From Desulfurococcales archaeon (GTDB lineage: Archaea; Thermoproteota; Thermoprotei_A; Sulfolobales; Desulfurococcaceae), in assembly GCA_027064845.1 (NCBI GenBank), contig JAMOPC010000415.1, forward strand, positions 1-8,454: a stretch of 8,454 bases of DNA, given 5' to 3'. Both the position numbers and the translations under genes were made by a program. This document shows positions 1 to 5,003 of the stretch, one piece after another (positions within the stretch are counted from its first letter, which is position 1; every line of letters starts with the position of its first letter). A model generated the notes under the pieces. That model ran no database searches and had not been told where the DNA came from. It saw only the letters and a program-made list of their open reading frames with translations.

Positions 1-192
1 CTCATATGGTATGAGAGAGAAATAAAAACAACAGCTAATGTTACGAGAAAAGATGTACAAGAGTTTCTGGAACTCGCCGAGAAAGCAAATATTCAACCGG
101 AGATCAAAATATATGACTTAGTAGATGCAAATGAAGCATTAAGCGATTTAAAGCATGGTAAAATAAAGGGACAAATAGTATTAAAGATATAA
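1..192 (+). CDS. C-terminal fragment of a zinc-dependent alcohol dehydrogenase (MDR superfamily), cut by the window edge
   Basis: Frame 1 is open from the first base to a TAA at 190-192 and encodes 63 residues; the start lies outside the window. The fragment begins LIWYEREIKTTANVTRKD and ends with a KGQIVLKI tail. It contains the segment YDLVDANEALSDLKHGKIKG. This is the usual C-terminus of medium-chain zinc alcohol dehydrogenases: the strand-helix 'anvtrkD..efl.la' followed by 'y.l.danealldlk.gki.G..vl.i', which closes the catalytic domain. Family members oxidise alcohols or reduce aldehydes with NAD(P)+. The zinc ligands and Rossmann motif lie upstream, so substrate and cofactor cannot be judged. 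The next gene starts 65 bp downstream on the same strand behind its own TATA-like element, so co-transcription is not required. Family membership is fairly secure; the exact subfamily is not. Confidence 0.8.
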   Translation, partial: LIWYEREIKTTANVTRKDVQEFLELAEKANIQPEIKIYDLVDANEALSDLKHGKIKGQIVLKI

Positions 193-216
193 TGTATCAT
201 TAAAAACAAAGATCGC

Positions 217-230
217 TATTTAAATATTTA
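217..230 (+). promoter_or_regulatory. Candidate TATA box of the chromate-type transporter gene
   Basis: An A/T-only stretch, TATTTAAATATTTA, lies 28 bp before the ATG at 258. Allowing the archaeal spacing of about 25 nt, transcription would start near 250 and give a very short leader. Position and composition are the only evidence. Confidence 0.35.
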
Positions 231-257
231 TTAATAAAAAGGATAGGGGCTAGTTCA

Positions 258-824
258 ATGGCATCTCTAAGAATACTTTTGGAGCTATTCATAAGATTTT
301 TGAAAATAGGGGTTGTTGGATTCGGTGGTGGATGGGCAATACTACCTATTATTGAAAGAGAAATAGTTGAAGACGCTGGCTGGATAAGTAAAGATGAATA
401 CCTTAATCTTGTAGCTATTGCTGGTTCCACACCTGGCCCCGTAGCTGTGAACGCTGCAACTTATATAGGATTCAAAGTTGCTGGGATCGTAGGAGCTATT
501 ATTGCGACCTCAGCAGTTATATTACCGCCGTTTACAGTAATTACTACCATTGTTTATTTCTTATCCAGTTATATTAACAGTAAAATTGTCCAATCCATTC
601 TAAATGCGTTAAAAGCGGGTGTTATAGGTCTTATCACCTTGGCTCTTTACACTACTTTTAGAGAGGTATACCTGAAGAACCTAGAAATATCTACACTATT
701 AACTCTATCTATTATTACTATATATGTCATAATTACTATTGGAGTGTTGAAAATTCATCCATTCTTAGTTATACTCTCACTAATCCCAATAGGGATAGCA
801 TTAGGATTCCTAGGATTGATATAA
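258..824 (+). CDS. chrA: Short (single-domain) CHR-family chromate-type transporter
   Basis: This 188-residue integral membrane protein is one CHR domain (chromate transport family). The diagnostic motifs are in order: FLKIG followed by the glycine cluster GFGGGWAILP at residues 14-30, the STPGPVAVN block at 57-65, and the ALKAGVIGL segment near 117-125. It has about five to six hydrophobic helices. Characterised CHR proteins export chromate, and sulfate or other anions may be physiological substrates in uncharacterised members; the substrate here is unknown. The length is that of 'short' CHR proteins (about 180-200 residues), which usually occur as tandem pairs of opposite topology. No partner is present: the upstream gene is an alcohol dehydrogenase and downstream is a convergent tRNA gene whose 3' end is only 8 bp from the stop codon. 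The ATG start fits the beginning of the family domain. Confidence 0.85.
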   Translation: MASLRILLELFIRFLKIGVVGFGGGWAILPIIEREIVEDAGWISKDEYLNLVAIAGSTPGPVAVNAATYIGFKVAGIVGAIIATSAVILPPFTVITTIVYFLSSYINSKIVQSILNALKAGVIGLITLALYTTFREVYLKNLEISTLLTLSIITIYVIITIGVLKIHPFLVILSLIPIGIALGFLGLI

Positions 825-832
825 GAAGAGAG

Positions 833-933
833 TGCGGCGGCCGGGATTTGAACCCGGGATCTCCGGCTCTCCTCTAACAGTCTATTTAAGGCTTGGAGGG
901 CCGGCGTCCTAGTCCAGGCTAGACGACCGCCGC
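833..933 (-). tRNA. tRNA-Gly(TCC) with a 25-nt intron
   Basis: Read on the minus strand, the 7-bp acceptor stem GCGGCGG/CCGCCGC closes perfectly with discriminator A at 833. The D stem is GTCT/GGAC, the anticodon stem is CCGGC/GCCGG, and the T arm is CCGGG-TTCAAAT-CCCGG. The anticodon loop, after removal of an intron between positions 37 and 38, is CCTCCAA with anticodon TCC. Splicing leaves 76 nt; no CCA is encoded. The decoding assignment to glycine rests on the anticodon. One oddity is that position 33 reads C, whereas nearly all tRNAs have U33. The gene converges on the transporter gene, with 8 bp between them, and a pyrimidine-rich CTCTCTTCTT follows the tRNA 3' end and could terminate transcription. 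Confidence 0.93.
869..893 (-). other. Intron of tRNA-Gly(TCC), canonical position 37/38
   Basis: The 25-nt insert interrupts the anticodon loop directly after A37. A bulge-helix-bulge forms: exon CCTC pairs with intron GAGG (4 bp), flanked by the 3-nt bulges CAA and AGA. Cutting after the second base of each bulge gives the 37/38 intron. The intron-internal helix next to the bulge is weak, so this is a relaxed form of the motif. The tRNA-splicing endonuclease would cut it and RtcB would ligate the halves. Confidence 0.8.
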
Positions 934-960
934 ACAATCACTTATATCCATTTACCAATA

Positions 961-976
961 GGGTATTTTAATAATT
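961..976 (-). promoter_or_regulatory. Candidate TATA box for tRNA-Gly
   Basis: On the minus strand this reads as an A/T-rich element containing TTATTAAAATA, about 30-40 bp before the tRNA 5' end at 933. That matches archaeal promoter spacing if transcription starts at or just before the mature end. It lies back to back with the TATA-like element at 982-990 facing the other way. Assignment is by position only. Confidence 0.35.
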
Positions 977-981
977 AACGG

Positions 982-990
982 TTTAAAATA
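982..990 (+). promoter_or_regulatory. Candidate TATA box for the C/D box sRNA
   Basis: TTTAAAATA lies 33-41 bp before the C box at 1023. Archaeal initiation about 25 nt downstream would fall near 1012-1018, a few bases ahead of the C box, as expected for a C/D RNA transcribed from its own promoter. Confidence 0.45.
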
Positions 991-1015
991 TTTGAGCATT
1001 TATAGATAACATAGT

Positions 1016-1084
1016 TTGTGATATGATGACAAGAGGGTCTCTTGAGCGCATAAAGCAATGATGAGAGCCGGAAAATCTGAAAAA
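1016..1084 (+). ncRNA. C/D box sRNA guiding 2'-O-methylation
   Basis: All four boxes are present in order with even spacing: C box ATGATGA (1023-1029), a 12-nt guide, D' box TTGA (1042-1045, one mismatch to CTGA), a 12-nt D'-C' spacer, C' box ATGATGA (1058-1064), a 12-nt guide, and D box CTGA (1077-1080). The 12-nt C-D' and C'-D spacings are the hallmark of archaeal C/D sRNPs (L7Ae, Nop5, fibrillarin). By the fifth-nucleotide rule, the D' guide would methylate the C at position 5 of GAGACCCTCTTG, and the D guide the U at position 5 of ATTTTCCGGCTC. The target RNA (rRNA or tRNA) is not identified here. The terminal stem is weak, so the exact ends are approximate. The RNA stops right at the 3' end of the convergent nucleotidyltransferase gene (1085). 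Confidence 0.85.
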
Positions 1085-1786
1085 TTATAATCTACCGCCT
1101 AGTTTTATAATGGATTTTGTTGCTTCTTCTAGGTCTTTATAGGTATCAACAGATTTCCAGAACACTTCTGTGTATTTAACTGCTCCTAGAACTCCGTCCT
1201 TAGCCATTGCTGGAAACGCGGTTCTTTCCAGGTCTCCTTTATCTGGGAAGTATCGAAGAGCTTCTGGTTTCATTGCATATATACCAGCATTGATCCAGTA
1301 ATCTTTTAATCTCGGTTTTTCTACAAATCCTGTAACTTTCGAATCTTTTATTTCTAAGACACCATATGGGCTTGGTAACGGAATACTTGCTATTACTGCT
1401 ACAAATTCTGGGTTTTCATCTAGTTTCTCGAAAAGTTTTAATGGATTCAGATTTGTTAATATGTCGCCGTTAAGCACTAGGAATTTCTCCTCCTTAGATA
1501 AAATATGCTCTGCATTTTTGATGGCGCCACCAGTACCTAGTGGTTCGTCCTCAACGACATAGGTTACTTTTACTCCTAAACGTCCACCACTACCTATGTG
1601 TTCAATTATTTTTTCTTTCCTATAGCCAACGAGTAACACGAACTCATTAAAACCGTAACGCTTTAACCACTCAATTTGCCATTCCAGGATCGGTTTGTCG
1701 GCAACATTAACTAGGGGTTTAGGTATTTCTTCGGTATACGGTCTTAATCTTTTTCCAAACCCTCCTGCTAAAATAACCGCCATCAT
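1085..1786 (-). CDS. Sugar-1-phosphate nucleotidyltransferase (NTP_transferase family, GDP-mannose/dNDP-sugar type)
   Basis: This 233-residue cytoplasmic enzyme has a single Rossmann-like nucleotidyltransferase domain. It would join a sugar 1-phosphate with an NTP to give an NDP-sugar and pyrophosphate, for glycan or glycolipid synthesis. Visible motifs: the signature loop LAGGFGKRLRPYT (6-18), PKPLVNVADKPI (22-33), the base-binding GTGGAI (84-89), the metal aspartate in LNGD (105-108), VEKP (155-158), NAGIY (166-170), and SVDTYKDLE (212-220) with the second metal aspartate. It stops after the catalytic core and lacks the C-terminal left-handed beta-helix of longer relatives, as in short mannose-1-phosphate guanylyltransferase-like proteins. 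The base and sugar specificity cannot be read from the sequence. Two ATGs are adjacent (1784-1786 and 1781-1783); GGTGA at 1793-1797 suits either, so the N-terminus is uncertain by one residue. No glycosylation neighbours are in the window. Confidence 0.9.
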   Translation of the reverse strand: MMAVILAGGFGKRLRPYTEEIPKPLVNVADKPILEWQIEWLKRYGFNEFVLLVGYRKEKIIEHIGSGGRLGVKVTYVVEDEPLGTGGAIKNAEHILSKEEKFLVLNGDILTNLNPLKLFEKLDENPEFVAVIASIPLPSPYGVLEIKDSKVTGFVEKPRLKDYWINAGIYAMKPEALRYFPDKGDLERTAFPAMAKDGVLGAVKYTEVFWKSVDTYKDLEEATKSIIKLGGRL

Positions 1787-1792
1787 TGGTTA

Positions 1793-1797
1793 TCACC
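1793..1797 (-). promoter_or_regulatory. Ribosome binding site of the nucleotidyltransferase
   Basis: GGTGA on the minus strand lies 6 nt before the first ATG (1786) and 9 nt before the second (1783). It matches the archaeal 16S anti-Shine-Dalgarno sequence and confirms the start region. Confidence 0.7.
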
Positions 1798-1888
1798 GTT
1801 TAATAATAATAAGAGATCAAAAATAAAGCAATTATCTATACTAATAAAACTAATAAACCCAAACAATAAAGGTATATTATTGATATAT

Positions 1889-1989
1889 GCCGCCGTAGCT
1901 CAGCCCGGGAGAGCGCCCGGAGCCCCTCATGTGAGGGGCTGGCGAAGCTGAAGACCGGGTTGTCCGGGGTTCAAATCCCCGCGGCGGCA
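1889..1989 (+). tRNA. tRNA-Phe(GAA) with a 27-nt non-canonical intron
   Basis: The acceptor stem GCCGCCG/CGGCGGC closes perfectly with discriminator A at 1989. The D stem is GCTC/GAGC. The T arm is CGGGG-TTCAAAT-CCCCG. The anticodon stem is CCCGG/CCGGG once the intron is removed, and the loop is then CTGAAGA with U33 and anticodon GAA. The mature tRNA is 74 nt and has no encoded CCA. Read without splicing, the region after CCCGG gives no valid loop, which shows the intron lies before the anticodon rather than at 37/38. GAA identifies phenylalanine. Confidence 0.95.
1920..1946 (+). other. Intron of tRNA-Phe at non-canonical position 30/31
   Basis: A clear bulge-helix-bulge surrounds this 27-nt insert. 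The central helix is CGCC (1914-1917) with GGCG (1941-1944). The 3-nt bulges are CGG (1918-1920) and AAG (1945-1947). The intron folds into an 8-bp hairpin, AGCCCCTC (1921-1928) with GAGGGGCT (1933-1940). Cutting after the second base of each bulge removes 1920-1946, an intron within the 3' part of the anticodon-stem 5' strand. Because 1920 and 1947 are both G, the same mature tRNA would arise from a 31/32 cut, but only 30/31 gives the perfect motif. Confidence 0.85.
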
Positions 1990-2033
1990 CTATTCTATAC
2001 GGATTCAGGGTTTACTAATTAATATTACTAATG

Positions 2034-2049
2034 TATAATTATTTAATTA
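2034..2049 (+). promoter_or_regulatory. Candidate TATA box of archaemetzincin
   Basis: TATAATTATTTAATTA lies 26-41 bp before the ATG at 2075. Initiation 25 nt downstream would make the mRNA leaderless or nearly so. This fits the absence of a ribosome binding site at normal distance; the only GAGGT (2051-2055) is about 19 nt too far upstream. Confidence 0.4.
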
Positions 2050-2074
2050 AGAGGTCTCTATAGGCTGAATAATT

Positions 2075-2650
2075 ATGATAAAGATCTTGCTTGCCCCATT
2101 AACTAGGACAAATATATATGACTATCTTATTCAATGGAAAGATAAAATTAGCAATGTATTTTCAGAAATAGGAGTAAACCTTAGGATCGATATATGGCCT
2201 ACAACGATAAAACCTTCTATGAAATGTTTCAATTGGAAAAGAACACAATATGAATCATTATGTATTATTAAACAATTATTTGAAGTATTCAAAGACTATG
2301 TAATGAACAACGATTTCTTTGTTCTAGGAGTAGGATACATAGATGCATATACTGAACCTTATAACTTCTTATTTGGACAAGCAGCTCCTCAGTACTCTAT
2401 AGCTATTGTCTATACTAAGAGGTTAAATCCTATATTTTATGGTGATCCGCCAGATTATAACCTATACTCTAGTAGGGTGGTTAAAGAACTATTACACGAA
2501 CTTGGACATTTACTTGGGTTAAGTCATTGTTTCAATGATAATTGCGTTATGAGATTTAGTAATAATGTATTAGAAGTTGATTATAAAGAAGCACGTTTTT
2601 GTAAAACTTGTGTCAACAAGATCAGGAACTATATATCTAGCACAAAATAA
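2075..2650 (+). CDS. amzA: Archaemetzincin, zinc metalloprotease family M54
   Basis: The 191-residue protein carries the full archaemetzincin signature HELGHLLGLSHC at residues 141-152. The catalytic zinc would be held by H141, H145 and H151, with E142 as general base. A second structural zinc site follows: C152, C157 (in NDNCVM), C176 and C179 (CKTC). M159 is the metzincin Met-turn candidate. The N-terminal half is the usual mixed alpha/beta part of the family and the length is typical. There is no signal peptide, so a cytoplasmic location is likely. Substrates of archaeal members are unknown; the human homologues act as aminopeptidases. The start is supported by the family-typical N-terminus MIKILLAPL and a likely leaderless transcript. 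The last 22 bp overlap the convergent archaease gene. Confidence 0.93.
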   Translation: MIKILLAPLTRTNIYDYLIQWKDKISNVFSEIGVNLRIDIWPTTIKPSMKCFNWKRTQYESLCIIKQLFEVFKDYVMNNDFFVLGVGYIDAYTEPYNFLFGQAAPQYSIAIVYTKRLNPIFYGDPPDYNLYSSRVVKELLHELGHLLGLSHCFNDNCVMRFSNNVLEVDYKEARFCKTCVNKIRNYISSTK

Positions 2651-3114
2651 GCTCTCCATCCTTCTTCATCTTTTAATATTCTCATCATGTGATAAGTCAC
2701 AGCCTTGATCTCGACTTTTGGCTCATATTTTTCAGGATCAAATATGTCTCCAATGCATTCTCCCTTAATCATATATAATGCCTCGTTTTCATCGCTTCTC
2801 TTGATACTTAGCTCATGAACCTTGATTTCACCACACATAATGTTTTCACTATAGTATAACATGAGCAAATCCTCTAACCACTTATATAACAAGCTTTCAA
2901 GATCAAAGCCTTCACTTACAATTTCTTTCTTAATCTTCTTCTCTAAATCAGCTGTATTAGTCATTGATTCAAATAATGCTAATCCAGCGTTTTCGTAAAG
3001 AGTTAATAGATCAGAACCATATGCTACTATATAAATATCAGCAGTATGTTCTAGGTAATCGAATTTTCCAGGTATACCATGCTCCACTATTTTCTCTGAG
3101 AAGCTGTTACTCAT
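2629..3114 (-). CDS. Archaease, activator of the RtcB RNA ligase
   Basis: This 161-residue protein is an archaease. It helps RtcB pass through its guanylylated intermediate and so supports ligation of tRNA exons after intron removal; it has also been reported to assist tRNA methylation. Recognisable blocks are DYLEHTADI (19-27, with H23 and D26), the ENAGLALFESMTN segment (41-53), GECIGDIFDP (118-127), the KAVTYHMM block (137-144) and the C-terminal YFVLDI (156-161), whose aspartate D160 together with D26 corresponds to the family's metal site. The reading frame extends upstream to an ATG at 3168, but those 18 extra residues are hydrophobic and unlike the family. GGTGA at 3120-3124 sits 5 nt before the ATG at 3114, which is chosen here. 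It is divergent from RuBisCO and its 3' end overlaps amzA by 22 bp. Confidence 0.93.
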   Translation of the reverse strand: MSNSFSEKIVEHGIPGKFDYLEHTADIYIVAYGSDLLTLYENAGLALFESMTNTADLEKKIKKEIVSEGFDLESLLYKWLEDLLMLYYSENIMCGEIKVHELSIKRSDENEALYMIKGECIGDIFDPEKYEPKVEIKAVTYHMMRILKDEEGWRAYFVLDI

Positions 3115-3119
3115 GTTAC

Positions 3120-3124
3120 TCACC
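3120..3124 (-). promoter_or_regulatory. Ribosome binding site that sets the archaease start at 3114
   Basis: GGTGA lies 5 nt ahead of ATG 3114-3112 on the minus strand, and no comparable site precedes the upstream ATG at 3168. This argues for the shorter protein. Confidence 0.75.
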
Positions 3125-3149
3125 AGATATAAAAGATTAATTAACACTT

Positions 3150-3160
3150 CTATAAATATT
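3150..3160. promoter_or_regulatory. Shared TATA-like element between archaease and RuBisCO
   Basis: CTATAAATATT is nearly symmetric. On the plus strand it would start transcription near 3180-3185, ahead of the RuBisCO ribosome binding site at 3199. On the minus strand it would start near 3125-3130, just ahead of the archaease site. One element, or two overlapping ones, could serve both genes. Only sequence and spacing support this. Confidence 0.4.
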
Positions 3161-3198
3161 AAACACAACAGAGATTTTTGAACAAGTTATTTCTAGGC

Positions 3199-3203
3199 GG
3201 TGA
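3199..3203 (+). promoter_or_regulatory. Ribosome binding site that sets the RuBisCO start at GTG 3209
   Basis: GGTGA is followed by 5 nt and then the GTG at 3209. The in-frame GTG at 3200 lies inside this site, so it is unlikely to be the initiator. Confidence 0.75.
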
Positions 3204-3208
3204 ATAAC

Positions 3209-4540
3209 GTGCCTCACAGCTTCGAACCTTATAGAGAATACATAGATAAAACTTATACACCAGATCCTGAAAAAAACGTAATAGCAGTCTTCAGGATAAA
3301 ACCAGCAAAAGGATTCACTATCGAAGACGCTGCTGGCGGAGTAGCAGCTGAAAGTAGCACAGGAACATGGACTACTCTATATCCCTGGTATGATACTGAG
3401 AGAGTTAAGAAGTTATCTGGGAAAGCATATTATTTCAAAGACTTAGGAGATGGTTCATGGATTGTTCGAATAGCTTATCCTGTTGAATTATTCGAAAAAG
3501 GAAATTTACCAGGATTACTTGCTTCAATTGCTGGAAACATTTTTGGCATGAAAAGAGTTGAAGCTATTAGGCTAGAAGATATATATTTACCGAAAACATT
3601 CCTTGAAGACTTTAAAGGACCTGGAAAAGGCATAGATGGTGTTAAGAAAATCTTTGGAGTTACTAATAGACCAATTGTCGGTACTGTTCCAAAACCTAAA
3701 GTTGGCTATTCCCCAGAAGAAGTGGAAAAACTCGCCTACGAGATATTGGTTGGGGGTATGGATTATATTAAAGACGATGAAAACCTCACCAGTCCTAGCT
3801 ATTGTAAATTCGAGAAAAGAGCAGAAGCAATTATGAGAGCAATAGATAGAGCCGAGAAGGAAACCGGCGAGAAAAAAGTATGGTTCGCTAATGTTACAAG
3901 CGATATAAGGGAAGTTAAGAAAAGAATGAAACTCGTAGCAGACTATGGAAACCCGTATGTTATGGTGGATGTAGTTATTACTGGATGGTCTGCTTTAACC
4001 TACATAAGAGACCTCGCAGAAGAGTATGGATTAGCTATCCATGCACATAGAGCAATGCATGCAGCATTCACACGCAACCCGCACCATGGCATTTCTATGT
4101 ACGTACTAGCTAAATTATACAGAATAATCGGCGTCGATCAATTACATATAGGAACAGCTGGCGTAGGAAAACTCGAAGGAGGCAAGATCGATGTAATAAG
4201 GTATGCAAGAATTCTAAGAGAGAAACACTTCAAACCAGACCCAGATGACATGTTTCATCTAGAACAAGACATGTATCATATAAAACCAGCCATGCCAGTA
4301 TCATCTGGCGGACTACACCCAGGAAACCTTCCCGGCGTCATTGAAGCCCTAGGAATAGACCTAGTAATCCAAGTTGGTGGTGGAGTACTAGGACATCCCG
4401 ACGGACCTCGTGCTGGTGCGATGGCAGTAAGACAAGCACTTGAGGCCATAATAAAGAAAATACCATTAGATGAATACGCTAAAACACATAAAGAATTAGC
4501 AAGAGCTCTTGAGAAATGGGGTTTTGCTAAACCTATATAA
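3209..4540 (+). CDS. rbcL: Form III ribulose-1,5-bisphosphate carboxylase (RuBisCO), archaeal type
   Basis: This 443-residue cytoplasmic enzyme fixes CO2 on ribulose 1,5-bisphosphate to give two 3-phosphoglycerates. In archaea it completes AMP/nucleoside salvage with AMP phosphorylase and ribose-1,5-bisphosphate isomerase. The active site is intact (numbering from GTG 3209): STGTWTT (50-56), the catalytic lysines in GTVPKPKVG (K162, K164), the carbamylated lysine and metal ligands in GGMDYIKDDEN (K188, D190, E191), HAHRAMHAAFTR (H280, R281), H314, loop 6 GVGKLEGG (K321), SSGGLHPG (365-372) and GGGVLGHPDG (390-399). The lack of a small-subunit gene and the overall sequence (IEDAAGGVAAESSTGTWTT) fit form III. 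Initiation at GTG 3209 is chosen because GGTGA at 3199-3203 is correctly spaced and the protein then begins MPHSFEPY, like relatives. The gene is divergent from archaease and appears monocistronic. Confidence 0.95.
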   Translation: MPHSFEPYREYIDKTYTPDPEKNVIAVFRIKPAKGFTIEDAAGGVAAESSTGTWTTLYPWYDTERVKKLSGKAYYFKDLGDGSWIVRIAYPVELFEKGNLPGLLASIAGNIFGMKRVEAIRLEDIYLPKTFLEDFKGPGKGIDGVKKIFGVTNRPIVGTVPKPKVGYSPEEVEKLAYEILVGGMDYIKDDENLTSPSYCKFEKRAEAIMRAIDRAEKETGEKKVWFANVTSDIREVKKRMKLVADYGNPYVMVDVVITGWSALTYIRDLAEEYGLAIHAHRAMHAAFTRNPHHGISMYVLAKLYRIIGVDQLHIGTAGVGKLEGGKIDVIRYARILREKHFKPDPDDMFHLEQDMYHIKPAMPVSSGGLHPGNLPGVIEALGIDLVIQVGGGVLGHPDGPRAGAMAVRQALEAIIKKIPLDEYAKTHKELARALEKWGFAKPI

Positions 4541-4578
4541 AACTTAAAGTAATGAGACTAGCTATAGAAAAATTCCCT

Positions 4579-4588
4579 ATTTTTATTT
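4579..4588 (+). terminator. Candidate T-rich terminator after RuBisCO
   Basis: ATTTTTATTT begins 38 bp after the RuBisCO stop. Archaeal RNA polymerase terminates at oligo-T tracts without a required hairpin. It overlaps the end of the convergent membrane-protein gene; only composition supports it. Confidence 0.35.
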
Positions 4589-4985
4589 ACTTCCTCATAA
4601 ATCCTACTATTAAGCCTAGAATAAAACCTATACTTACTGGACCTACAGTGAGAATACCTAGGGTTATTAGTAAATTCTTAATAACGGGTATGAGGTCTTT
4701 AAATCCTTCATAGTATTTATAAATGGTCTCTTCTATGCTTCCACCAAAACTCCACGCATTTAGAAACGAGCCGAGCACCAATATTCCGATGAATGCCAGT
4801 ATATATTTGAATACTTTTACTGAGAAATATCCGAGCGCAAAACCCAGTAGAACTTGTATTATTAATGAAACAGCAACATAAGGATTTGATGAAGCTGTGG
4901 ATATTATTTGCTGAACAATATCTGTTGTATTATTAGTAGCTTCTATAACACCATTACTGATAAACGAGCTTATAATCCAATACAT
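4587..4985 (-). CDS. Small membrane protein resembling the FUN14 family
   Basis: The 132-residue product has a polar N-terminus (about 1-36), then hydrophobic segments near 37-56, 59-78 and 101-129. The pattern GFALGYFSVKVFKYILAFIGIL (48-69, split here as glycine-rich helix, short basic turn, second helix) and the closing GPVSIGFILGLIVGFMRK (115-132) resemble archaeal and bacterial FUN14-type proteins, in which a G-F-x-x-G-Y helix and a terminal G-F-x-x-G helix are typical. In eukaryotes the family acts in mitophagy; archaeal roles are unknown, so no function is assigned. The ATG at 4985 is backed by a strong GAGGTGG 5 nt upstream. It converges on RuBisCO with 46 bp between stops. The FUN14 link is a pattern judgement; the gene itself is secure. 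Confidence 0.7.
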   Translation of the reverse strand: MYWIISSFISNGVIEATNNTTDIVQQIISTASSNPYVAVSLIIQVLLGFALGYFSVKVFKYILAFIGILVLGSFLNAWSFGGSIEETIYKYYEGFKDLIPVIKNLLITLGILTVGPVSIGFILGLIVGFMRK

Positions 4986-4989
4986 TCAT

Positions 4990-4997
4990 ACCACCTC
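4990..4997 (-). promoter_or_regulatory. Strong ribosome binding site of the FUN14-like gene
   Basis: GAGGTGGT reads on the minus strand just before the ATG at 4985. It is one of the best Shine-Dalgarno matches in the window. Confidence 0.65.
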
Positions 4998-5003
4998 TCT
5001 ATT

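Noticed and set aside
200..430. Minus-strand reading frame of 76 codons at the start of the transporter gene
   Set aside because: It is antisense to a clear CHR-family gene and has no family features or ribosome binding site.
755..937. Minus-strand reading frame of 60 codons across tRNA-Gly
   Set aside because: It is mostly the tRNA gene read as protein; the G+C-rich stretch lacks stops by chance.
1065..1076. The sRNA D guide GAGCCGGA matches a stretch of the tRNA-Gly precursor
   Set aside because: The two RNAs are identical in sense over 8 nt, not complementary, so tRNA-Gly cannot be its target through this match.
1889..1989. tRNA genes as integration sites of a mobile element
   Set aside because: No repeat of either tRNA 3' end and no integrase-like gene were seen in the window.
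3115..3168. An 18-residue hydrophobic N-terminal extension of archaease that could be a membrane anchor
   Set aside because: The family lacks it, and GGTGA points to the internal ATG at 3114; the extension overlaps the likely promoter.
3636..3836. Plus-strand reading frame of 66 codons inside RuBisCO
   Set aside because: It lies in another frame of a fully conserved RuBisCO segment, including the catalytic lysine region.
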